Under the pieces are notes generated by a model. That model was not told the DNA's origin. It was given only the letters and a program-made list of their open reading frames with translations, and ran no database searches. A program made the translations under genes and the position numbers. Shown here in pieces: positions 36,240-46,417 of a DNA stretch of 64,000 nt (positions within the stretch are counted from its first letter, which is position 1; each line of letters begins with the position of its first letter). Source of the stretch: Coffea arabica. Taxonomy: Eukaryota > Streptophyta > Magnoliopsida > Gentianales > Rubiaceae. The stretch is taken from positions 2,604,001 through 2,668,000 of the forward strand of contig NC_092310.1 in NCBI RefSeq assembly GCF_036785885.1. Reading direction: 5' to 3'.

Positions 36240-37968
36240 ATGACTGATCATGATTATGATCATCCTTCGGAACCCGAAAGGGCTTTTAGAAGAAAAACCA
36301 CCCCGGATGACAGATTGAGTGCCCTTCCTGATGACATTCTTCTTTATATTCTGTCATTTTCCCGTACTACAGATGCTGCAAGAACCTCAGTTCTGTCCAC
36401 CCGGTGGAGATACCTTTTTGTTCGGCTTCCTGATGTTGATCTTACTTTCTCTGGAGCATATATGTGTAATTTCATGGATAAGGGTCCTACATTGTGCTGT
36501 CATGCCAGAAATAAGCGTGACATGTTGCTCTGTAAGTCCATAAAATTTATCAATTTTGCCAATCGAGTGATTATGCTACGAAAAGGGGCTCCTATAAGAA
36601 AATTTAAACTCCGTTTGGCGTCCGTTATCCCAGGTAATAGCGTGACAATTGATTCGTTGATATTTGCTGCACTTTCGTGTACACTCCAAGAAGTTGATAT
36701 ATTTATTTATAGTGATAAAAATTGGAAATTAGCTCGTGCTGGATTATTCTCTTGCAAAACGTTAGTAACTTTGAAAGTAATCGGTGGTGAAGTGGATTTG
36801 GTTCTGCCAGATTCAGTTTATTTACCAAATCTTAAGGCACTGCACTTGCTTGAATTGGCACCAGTAGATGCTCAGTCCATTACTAGGCTTATCAACGCCT
36901 GTCCTTTGCTTGAAGAACTGGAGTTAGGTGTAGAATCACACAATTTGAGTAAAAGGCTTTTAACTAGAGCAGTCGATTTATCTAGTCCTTCACTGAAGAA
37001 ACTGATACTCAGTGGCCGCTTGGCTGGGTGTCCTTATGTTATTGAGTCAAAGAATCTTGAGTATTTGGAATATCGTGCCCGGCAAACGCAACAAATTAGT
37101 CTAGATGCCCCAAATGTTAAGTATTTGATCTACAGTAGTCTTGACAGTATAAACTTGATTCAAAACTTGAAGTCTCTTGTTGAAGCCAAAATCAGAGTTC
37201 ACTGCTCCAGTTATCCAACTGAAAGAGGCTTCTCATTGAATGATTTGCATGCTTTTGTTAATGGACTGGAAAGTGTGAAGTCACTCTATCTATATCATTC
37301 TAGTCTGCAGGTAAGTTTACATCTCATCCTACTATTGGTTTCTCGCTCTGGAGCTTTTCCTTTGAGTTGTAACAATATGGAACTTCATGTGTATTCACTT
37401 ACTTTTTCTGATTTGCTTGAAGGCTCTCTACCTTTGTCGTGAGTTGCTGCCGACTTTCAAAAATTTGACTGATCTGTCTCTTGATCCTTCCAATGATTTG
37501 TTTCTTACGAATTATGATCATACCTGTTTATGGAAAGTGTTACCTAGCTTACTGAAAAACGCCCCTAATCTTGAAGTTCTGATCTTTGATCAAGTGAGTT
37601 GTTTGCGAGCTTTTCTCTTATTGAACGAGTTACATTCGATTTTGTAGTCCCTAACTTTCTTCGAATTGGCACAGGTGTTTAGGAACAGCTTTAGTGCATC
37701 TGAGAAATTTGAGTGTGTTCTGCCAGAGGCTATTCCAATATGCTCCGTTCACCATCTTAAGGAGATGGAAATCAAAAAATTCGACGGCGAGGAACATGAA
37801 TTCGAGCTAGTACGGTACTTTTTGAAGAACGGGATTTCTTTGACAAAGATGACTCTTTGCGGAGTTGTGAAACCTTCATCAGAATGCTGCAGAAGGATAC
37901 TGTCATTCTGGAAATGCTCTGAGGATTGCCAAATTTTGTTCAAAGAACTCGATTCAAACAGGATTTGA
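36240..37968 (+). CDS. F-box/FBD/LRR-repeat protein (intact copy 2)
   Basis: Exons 36240-37310, 37423-37593 and 37675-37968, all phase 0 with GT-AG introns, code for 511 aa. The exon plan is the same as the gene at 30617, but this copy is closer in sequence to the pseudogene at 19201. The start ATG gives MTDHDYDHPSEPERAF. The F-box is at ~24-70 (DDRLSALPDDILLYILSFS...VLSTRWRYLFVRLPDVDL), followed by leucine-rich repeats (LPNLKALHLLEL, CPLLEELELGV), and a C-terminal FBD (LKEMEIKKFDGEEHEFELV, RRILSFWKCSEDCQI). By family knowledge it is an SCF substrate adaptor. Compared with copy 1 it has a longer acidic/His N-terminus and an extra loop after the F-box. No stop or splice lesion is seen. Confidence 0.9.
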
Positions 37969-38757
37969 CGATTGCCAATATGATAGGGTGATCATCTCTT
38001 GTTAGTTTTGCATCTAAATGTCTAATCATATGTTTTGACGCCATTGTTGAAGCTATTGGGATGAATTGATTCTTTCTGAAGTTGATAATTCAATTGCAGA
38101 ATTTGAATTTTTTTCTAGTGTACAGGAGAAAGATATTTGCACCAATCAGTTTTTCTTTCCTTGTTGATTTAGCATTGGTATGGCATTAGAAGAAAAATAT
38201 CCAAATGATCATAGTTTGAATAATAGTATATTGGAAGATGGCATTGAAACTCCCGGGGAAAGAATAGTTCAGTAAGATTATTGTCTCAGCTCAAAAAGTT
38301 ACTGAGTTTTTTACAATTATATTTTTACAGAAATTTCTTTGCAAGTCTGTACTCTTCTTTCTGAATACATTTGTGTCCCTTTGCGTTTTGGTACTTAAGC
38401 CAAAATAGGATTCAGGTATGATGGTTCTGACTGGTCAGTTTGGTAGTTTTATTCCGTCTAGAATTTAGGAGTTTGCTTGGTCTATTTAAAGGGCCTATGG
38501 CTCAGTTCTGTTCCTTCTTTTCTTTTCTTCATTGTTATTTTGTCTTTCTTGCTTGCTATCTTGTTCACGACCAATTTCCTTTTTTTGTAGCTTTATTTGT
38601 TAATTTAAACAGGTTAATTTCCTGCATTGATCCCTCAGAGAACTGCAACTCAGGATTGATTCTGCAGCACAGGTTCTCTTCTGTTTCTGCTCTCTCTATT
38701 TCTGGCCTTCCTCTTCAGTTGTTCATACTTTTATGTTCTGTAATAGTTATAAACAAA

Positions 38758-39241
38758 TGGCAAAATTACACTTTACCCCTCTAATTTAGTTTCTTTGTAA
38801 ATAACCCCCTATAGTTTCAAAAGCTATACATAATCATGTCAAGGTTTATATTAAAGTGTTAAAATAACGAAATTTGCAATCCATAATGAGGTTATCTAAA
38901 ATGTCAAAAATATCCCTATGTAAATTTGAAAATTATTTATTAACTACACGGGGGTTATGTGTATATTTTGAAAATCATAAGGGGCTTATATGGTAAAATA
39001 TAAAATCATAAAGGGTTAGTGCGTCATGTATATTATGTTTATATATTTTAGTCATTTCAATCTTTTTAATTTTTAAACAAGGATAATTTTGATATTTTTA
39101 AAGATTTCATTACGAATGATTATTTTCGTCAGTTTTACATTTTAATCCAAACTATGAGGGGGTTGTTTATAGTTTTTGAAATTATAGGGGGATTATGTAC
39201 AAAAATTCTAAATTATAGGGGGATAAAATGTAATTTTGCCC
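38758..39241. mobile_element. MULE-type MITE, family copy A
   Basis: 484 bp with inverted ends (T/G)GGCAAAATTACA and reverse GGGCAAAATTACA, and a direct TAAACAAA flank on both sides (38750-38757, 39242-39249). The interior consists of 'gggggttat' and 'tttgaaaa' phrases shared with 56135-56637. The paralogous flank at ~41060-41080 lacks the element. Target length of 8-9 bp points to Mutator-like origin. Confidence 0.85.
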
Positions 39242-39360
39242 TAAACAAAAACCGATTCTTGGTTCAGCCTTGCTAATTCTAATCTCTTGAACGATTTCGA
39301 AATTATTTGGTCAAAAACCCTTTTTCTTGGATTAGGAAGCAGCAATCAAACTGATTAACA

Positions 39361-39600
39361 ATGACTGATCCTTCAGATTATTGTACTGATAGGTTGAGTC
39401 CCCTTCCTGATGATACTCTTCTTCACATTCTGTCGTTCCTTTACTACACAAAAATGCTGCAAGAACTTCAGCCTGTTCACCAGGTGGAGAGGCCATTTTA
39501 TTTGGCTTCCTGAAGTTCATCTTCAATTCTGTATACAATGTAGGGGCAAATTTATCAGTTTCACCAATCCAACCTGCATAACCAATTCAACATCTTACAC
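39361..39600 (+). pseudogene. F-box gene 5' fragment
   Basis: ATG at 39361 reads MTDPSDYCTDRLSPLPDDTLLHILSFL. It then shifts frame within the F-box (MLQELQPVHQVER in place of the AARTSVLSTRW region) and stops at about 39510. Homology fades by ~39600. The upstream 600 bp, apart from the MITE, matches the upstream region of the copy at 41198. Confidence 0.8.
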
Positions 39601-40064
39601 CATTAAAATCGTTCTAATATGACTCTCAATGTTTTATAAGATTACCCTATTTACCTATGCTAGAAAAACTCTAACATCTTAATTGCATATTTTAAGCCAT
39701 TTAATCATGTATCTATTCAATGTTGATGTTGTAAAATACAGAACAAAGCCTCCAAATCATAAAACAAAGTCCAAAAATTCAAAAATTAAAAGTTTTCGTT
39801 AAAAAAAGTTTAATAATAGTGCAATTCATAGTAAAATACAAAATTTAGAGTTTTCAAAATCTTCGAAAGTATAATACAAAGCTTTTCAAGCATGGCATAA
39901 ATTACAAATCTCATGTATTTTACAGAAACACAGTCTAACAATTCCATATACGATTAGATATGAAACTTACACATCTTTAAAATTTCTCATTGAAATATTC
40001 AAGCCAAATTTGATCATTTTTAATTGTTGTTAATTACTCAAAATGGGGTTTGTAATGTTGAGCT

Positions 40065-40890
40065 ACTATAAGAAAAAAGCTACTTTTTCCGGTTAGTGAG
40101 TCAATCGGCAAATTGATCCAACCAAATAGAAATGTGATCCATTAGTGTTAGCCCTAAGGATGAAAAGTCTATTATACCCTTACACATGAACTAGGTCGAG
40201 TACCTATGGCTCAAAACAAAAAAAAAAGGGGTGAATCACAACCCAATCTTATAATTGAGCAAGCCAAACCATTACCCAACCCAATCGAAACTGGTTCAAT
40301 GCTCTAGTTTTTTCGACCAAAGTGGGTTAGTTTATTCTATTTCCCTTTGTTAGTACAGAAAATCATGCAGGTTAATTCAACAATCCCTCGTTTAATTGAT
40401 CCAATCAAATCCGTTTATATTATTAAAAAAAAGTTGTTTTTTTATTATTATAAAGAAAAGCTATTTTATTCGGTTAGTATGTCAATCTACAAGTTGATCC
40501 AATCAAACTTGTTTATATTCTTGTCACTAATGCTAACAGGTTGATTCAACAATTACTCGTTTAAATTTGGATTGTATTTATACTTCTTAATTATAATCGT
40601 GTTTGAGTTGTGTTACAGCGTCATATTAGAAATTGGCATCTCTAGCAAAACCATTACATTACATCACCATCTATTCGTTAATAGCACCAAGCTATTACAT
40701 TACAATCACCAACAATTTTCGAATTGGAAAGATTCACAATAAGCAATAGAGCACCTAGAAAATATTAGACAGCAATTTCAGACAAATAGAAATGGAACCC
40801 ATTGGTGTTAGCCCTATTAAGGATGAAAAATCTATTATACCCTTACACATGAACCAGGTCGAGTACCATTTAAAGGCCCTATGGCTTAGG
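40065..40890 (+). repeat. complex direct repeats
   Basis: A block with 'gttagccctaaggatgaaaa' and 'tattatacccttacacatg' at 40145-40200 recurs at 40805-40870. A block with 'cggttagt..gtcaat' and 'ttgatccaa' at 40085-40130 recurs at 40470-40510. 'ggttaattcaacaat.cctcg' at 40370 recurs at 40540. No coding content is recognised. Confidence 0.65.
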
Positions 40891-41197
40891 TCCGAATAAA
40901 AATCGTTCACTCGTGTATACATTGACAGTATATTAAAAAATTACTCTAATTTTCCTACATTGATCCTCAGAGAATAAATCTGCAGTGCAGGCTCTCTTTT
41001 GTTTCTGCTCTCTCTATCTTTGGCTTTCCTCATCAGTTGTTACTTTCATGTTCTGTAATAGTTATGAACAGAACTGATTCTCAGTTCAGCCCTTGCTAAT
41101 TCTAATAATTTCTTGAACGATTTTGAAATTATTTGGCAAAAAAAAAAAAAAAAACCCATTTTCTTGGATTAGGAAGCAGTAATCAAACTCAGTGACA

Positions 41198-42184
41198 GTG
41201 ACTGATCATCATCATCATCCTTCAGATTATTGTACTGGTAGGTTGAGTTGAGTGCTCTTCCTGATGACACTCTTCTTCACAGTCTGTTGTCACTTTTCTG
41301 TACACAAACAGCTGCAAAAACTTCAGTTCTGTCCACCACCAGGTGGAGATACCTTTTTATTCGGCTTCCTGAAATTCATCTTCAATGCTCTAAACACTGT
41401 ACGACAGGTGGGATCTGCTGTTAGGAGCCACGAGTTGTGCTGTAACTATTTTGTGTTTTACCCTTCATATGATTACACTATGACACGGGGCTCCGATAAG
41501 AAAATTTGAACTCCATGTGTGGGAATATACCCCATCTGTGTGTTTGGCGATTGCCTCGTTGACATTCGCTGCACTTTCATGTAACCTCCAAGAACATCAT
41601 CTTTTGGTGGCTAGTGATGAAAATTGGAAATTATCTCGTGCTAAAATATTCTCTTGCAACGCGTTAGTTACTTTGAAAGCAATAACGGTAAGGTGGATTT
41701 GGGTCATCAAGATTCAGTTTATTCAATTTATTTGCCTAATCTTAAGGTGCTGCACTTGCTTGAGTGGTCACCACTGGATGACCAGTCCGTTTCTATCTTA
41801 GCCTTGTCAAGGCTTGTCCTTTGCTCCAAGAACTGAATTTAACTTTTCAGTCTTTTGATTCGGCTCAACAGGTAGAGTAGTCTGGATTTATCTAGTCCTT
41901 CACTGAAAACACTACTGATAGTACTCAAGAACCTGTGGACTGTGTGTTCTTTTGTTCGTGTGCCTGCCTGGATAGGCAACAGTTAAGCCTAAACGCCCCA
42001 AATCTGAAGTATTTTATTAACGATGGTCATGACAGTACAATTTTTTTTTACAGAACTTGAAGTCTCTTGTCGAAGCCAAGATCAAAATCAAAGTTAAAAT
42101 GCTTTTTTTTGAATGATTTTTCATGCTTTTGTTGACGGCCTGCAAAGTGTGAAGCCACTCTATCTATATCATCCTATTCTGCAG
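41198..42184 (+). pseudogene. F-box/LRR pseudogene, exon 1 only
   Basis: Colinear with exon 1 of the intact genes but heavily damaged. The start codon is GTG (41198-41200) where other copies have ATG, and frame shifts break the F-box (LPDDTLLHSLLSLFC, then a STRWRYLFIRLPEIHL frame). The LRR text (LPNLKVLHLLEW, LVKACPLLQELNL in shifting frames) continues to a donor-like site at 42184. No exon 2 or FBD is visible after it. Confidence 0.8.
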
Positions 42185-42749
42185 GTGTATGTCTACGTTT
42201 CATTAGTAGTGTTCTACGACTATTGATCTCTCACTCATTCTGCAAAGTGTGTCGTTTCATTCTTTGTTCCCCTGAGATTTGGCTTTGATTTGAACTATAA
42301 GGCGATTCTGCTACAAGTTTTGGCTTACTTTTTGAAAATTTCAACTCTGCATAGTGTTTTTAGCCGATAGACTTCGGCACAAATTGAGTTCTTGTGTACT
42401 TTAAAATCTTGAGTTCTTAATTGGGTTCTGATACAAATAGGATTATTTCCATGAATGACCCTTATTTTGGAAAGCTATGGTATATTTGGTCATCCTTTGT
42501 CTGTTTTGTTTTCCATAACTAGCAATATTACATCAAATTCTGATTTTGGCCATCCCAACATGTCAGGTGTGCTGAATTTGCACTTTATTCAATCCCATCT
42601 TCACCAAGAAAATTCAACATAAGTGGTCAAACAATATAAACCTCTTAAGAATGTTGTCAAGCCATTCCACCATACAAGTCAGACCAGTTGCAACAGAATA
42701 AGAAACAAATGCTGGTTGAATCCTATTTTTTCTTCCTATTGAACACTAT

Positions 42750-43080
42750 TGGTGATCCTTAGGGCTTTTCTTGAATGGTAATACCACATGCTTATGGAGA
42801 TTTAAAAGGCTTTACTAGCATAATAAGTTCGTGTTCCCTTCTCTAGATTTGGTCATTTCCATCTCCCTATGAAGTTTACTGAAGCTCTGTTGATATAACC
42901 ATTGGCAGAATAAACTCAAAAACTCCCAGGTCCCTCTTGCAGCTGCTCCTAATTGCCTTGGGCACTGGAAAACGTACTAAAATTGATTCTACACCAAAAC
43001 AGATAATCATACTCACCAAATGAAAGATAAGCACTTCAAGATTAGAAGTAGCATGAAGTGAGCTTGGGAATATCTTTCAT
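42750..43080 (-). pseudogene. FBD 3' remnant on the minus strand (1)
   Basis: Read on the minus strand, 43015-43080 resembles the end of exon 2 (a 'NLEVLIFHL' type ending) and 42750-42920 resembles exon 3 (HREMEMTKSREGN, a VLPFKKSPKDH-like end) with stops. It is a decayed fragment of the inverted part of the array. Confidence 0.55.
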
Positions 43081-43329
43081 AAATTGCCTTCAGACAGATG
43101 AGAAGAAGATCTAAGACAACTCAATGCTTATAATCATAAAGTTCATTAACCCAATAATTGAAAGAACAAGCTTCAAATTGAGGACGGCAGAGTGAGAGGG
43201 CGAAATACATATTTGCAGACAGTAAAACATCTCAAAGTGCAGGCAAAATGATCGTTCACGGCTTAGCCGTGATTCTTTTGCCTGGTGCTTTAGTGCTATC
43301 TTTGACCACAAAACCATATTAATGTTTGC

Positions 43330-43590
43330 TCCTAACTATCATATCCCAGAACCAAAACTTCTACTTATGATTAACTGATCTACTACTCAGTTCAACAAAA
43401 AAACACCAGCAATTGCATTCAGATATGATGCTAAGCACGAGTTCAACCGTCTTTAGATTAGAGTTTAGGGACGGCAGAATCTGGAATCAACTCTATGATG
43501 TTAAAAACTCGTTGTAACTTACTTGATGAAAGAAAGATTAGCAATTCAAGATTAGGGGCATTTTCTAGTAAGCTTGCTAACATTTTCATA
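43330..43590 (-). pseudogene. FBD 3' remnant on the minus strand (2)
   Basis: 43520-43590 holds the reversed 'ctagaaaatgcccctaatct' exon-2 text. 43330-43450 is the reverse counterpart of intron/flank sequence at 32849-32980, showing that the duplicated unit was inverted. Confidence 0.55.
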
Positions 43591-43934
43591 GCCAGGGATC
43601 ATAAAAAATCGTGAAACAAGAGTAATAGACTGATTTAACAAAACTCCCCAACTTGAAAATTCTAATTGAGACCATAGATCTCCCCAGCTGTTATTCTTTT
43701 CTCCGGTGCATTAATACTAACTTTGAAATCACAATCCAGTTACACTACATATTGCTGCACGATTTTATATACATTAAGCCAGAACTTCCCTGCAACTAAA
43801 TGATGTGCTTATCAGTGCATCATAACAGCATCAAGAATAGCATCAGATTTAATATCATAATAAACAAGTTCAAGCACAAGAGATAGGTAGTCATATAGTG
43901 AGGAAAGAAGAAGATTATATCCAAGAAAATACGG

Positions 43935-44870
43935 CTACACAGAGAGATTCAGCGCCTTTCGTAATTGTGGGCACTTTATCCAATCCATTTTCTTTTTGAA
44001 CACAATCTGGCAATCCTCTGAGCACTTCTTGAATGACAATATCCTATCGCGACATTCTGGTACAGAGTTCCAAGGCTCTTTAGCTATAGTCATCTTCTTT
44101 AAAGTTTTAGCGTTCTTCAGAAAATACTCTACCAGCTTGAATTCATGTTCCTCCCCTTCAAAATTTTTGAATTCTATTTCCTTAAGATGTTCAATGAAAG
44201 TCAGTGGAAGAGCCACTGGGAAAACAGAATCAAGTTCCTCGTCTTCACTAAAGTAGTTCTTAAAGACCTGTGCATATGAAGTAAATAAGTGACTGCAAAA
44301 TTTAATGCAATTAACTCTTACAGTATTAATGTCCACCATAACTTACTTCCTGGAAGATAAGCACTTCAAGGTTAGGGGAACTTTCAAATAAGCTTGATAA
44401 CACTTTCCAGACACACATGCGAGGACAGTCATGGCAATAAAAAGGTATAAGCTCCAACTTAATCAAGTTTCTGAAAGTTGGCAATCTCCGTTGAGAAAAA
44501 TAGAGAGCCTTCATGCATATAAGGAGAAGAACTGAGTAAGAAAAATTTTTCTATAAAGATTCGATGGGAAAGCCCTGAAATGAAGCCAAATTTAAGAAAA
44601 AGAAGACAGAGGACATACCTTGAGAATCTTCTCTGACAAACTAAGTGATTTCAAATTTTGCAACCCACTCATAAACTTAAAAGCATGCCAACCACGTAAA
44701 AATAAGTCGCTTTCAGTTGTTATATAATAAAGAAAATCAGATTGCACTCCTGCAGTATCTAGAGACATCAGGTCTTGAATGATGTTTACTTCAAGTACAT
44801 GACCGACGATGTCCAAAGATGTAATTTTCGGAGCATCTATAGTAACTTTATGCTGTCCCTCAAGGAAGCA
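43935..44870 (-). pseudogene. F-box/FBD gene lacking its 5' half, minus strand
   Basis: The three 3' coding blocks are open and well spliced in principle: partial exon 1, ~44870-44619 (EGQHKVTIDAPKITSLDIVG to LSLSEKILK); exon 2, 44508-44347; and exon 3, 44267-43935, ending in a TAG. The text is nearest to the gene at 30617 and keeps a complete FBD (LKEIEFKNFEGEEHEFKLVEY, RILSFKKCSEDCQIVF). Homology stops upstream of ~44880, so F-box and most LRRs are gone. It could make at most a truncated FBD protein, and no start for that is evident. Confidence 0.75.
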
Positions 44871-45343
44871 TATAAGTAAAAAATGATAGAAGAAAATCCA
44901 ACATAACAATGGAATATAACATGAAGAAAGATGAGAGTTCAAAAATAGAGTTTTTAAAGTTTTAATCACCTACTTCCTCCGCTATTAGAAATTTTTTTTT
45001 AAAATGACATGAAGAAAAATAAGTTTAGTGAATTTTTTAATAAAAAAGTTGCTCGCAGTTATAAGGACTTTAAAATTACCGTGTCAATTAAGAAGCAATT
45101 TCTACATGACCATTTGAAGTGGCAACTTTAAAGCTACCATTTCTCAACGGACGCTCTCAAGAAGCAATATAATGCCGTTTCTAATTCTATACATTGGCCT
45201 GGTCCAAACGGTATGATTACCGGCTTACAATCACCCGCTGATCCAGAGCTGTTATTTGTGTTAGAACGTTTGATCTTTTCATCTTTTGTTAGAGCAACCA
45301 ATCTTTCTATTACACAACGGGGTATAATATCTATGTTACACAC

Positions 45344-45571
45344 TCTAATATGTCGATATCTGTCATCTTTAGAATTTTAATTAAGTTGAACTTTTGAGAA
45401 GGACATGATGTCTATTATAAGTGTTACATATTAGTGTGTAACACAAGACTCATAGTCTCTAATATGTCGATATCTGTCATCTTTATAATTTTAATTAAGT
45501 TGAACTTTTGAGAAGGACATGATGTCTATTATAGGTGTTACATACTAGTGTGTAACATAAGACTCATAGTC
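45344..45571 (+). repeat. 114-bp tandem duplication
   Basis: Two adjacent copies start 'tctaatatgtcgatatctg' at 45344 and 45458, with only a handful of differences. Each contains 'ttgagaaggacatgatg' and ends 'aagactcatagtc'. Non-coding. Confidence 0.9.
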
Positions 45572-45599
45572 ACTTATTAAACATCGTTGTGTGCATGTT

Positions 45600-46400
45600 G
45601 TAACATGTTTATAACGTTCCTTTGCAAAAGAACTAAAAGCAAGATGGCCATCATCACTTGAATTGAACTTCTTGTCTCCATAACCTTCTTTTTTTTTTTT
45701 TTTTTTTTTTTTTGTAAATATTGTCCCAATATCTTTATTTATCTTTCATAATTAGAGAACCTTTATTGGTTGGAGAAGGACTGGGCTTTTAGCCACCTGC
45801 ATGGTGAACAAAGCCTTCCAATTTCCATAAGAGAGGCATTGCAAACGGATCATTGAATGTTTCATGATGATGATCTCAATTTCAAGGTTGCTCACTTGCA
45901 TCCACTCACCGAGCTAGTTGAGATGGAGAAAGCCAAAAAGAAAAAAAAAAGTGTTTGATCACCTTTTCCCGTAATTATTCTGAATTTTAGTTCGAGGCAA
46001 CTATTCTACACCTGCACGACCAATTACTGATACTACTAAGAGATTGTCATTTTGTTATTTTTTTTTCTCTTCATGCTCAAACTTCTTGGAACGTTACATG
46101 CTTGGTTGAGGCTGCATAAATGCAAAAGGGTTCTTAACAATGTGTAGGAATTGGTCAAATTTTTAAGGGTTGAACTCGAACTAGTATTATTCAACCTTTT
46201 GTTAGTATCAAAATTCCAAAAAAAAAAAAAAAGGTTTTAAACCACCTGTCTGTGCGTTAACACTACTTTCAAAATAACACACTGTTACACTGTAAACTAT
46301 GTTGTGTGCCAAGATGTTATATGTCAATGGAGCCAAAACTTTCCTACTTCTGTGACTAAATGATGTGCATCAATAAGTAAAGGAAGGAAAAATGGAGAGG
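45600..46400. other. no recognisable gene
   Basis: Intergenic DNA with a poly(T) run at ~45689-45713 and a poly(A) run near 46218. It separates the inverted F-box fragment from the 3' end of the TFIIH gene. Confidence 0.4.
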
Positions 46401-46417
46401 GTCAACATCAACAAATA

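Noticed and set aside
45134-45343. 69-codon minus-strand frame
   Set aside because: No recognisable motif, and it adjoins a tandem repeat; no support for coding.
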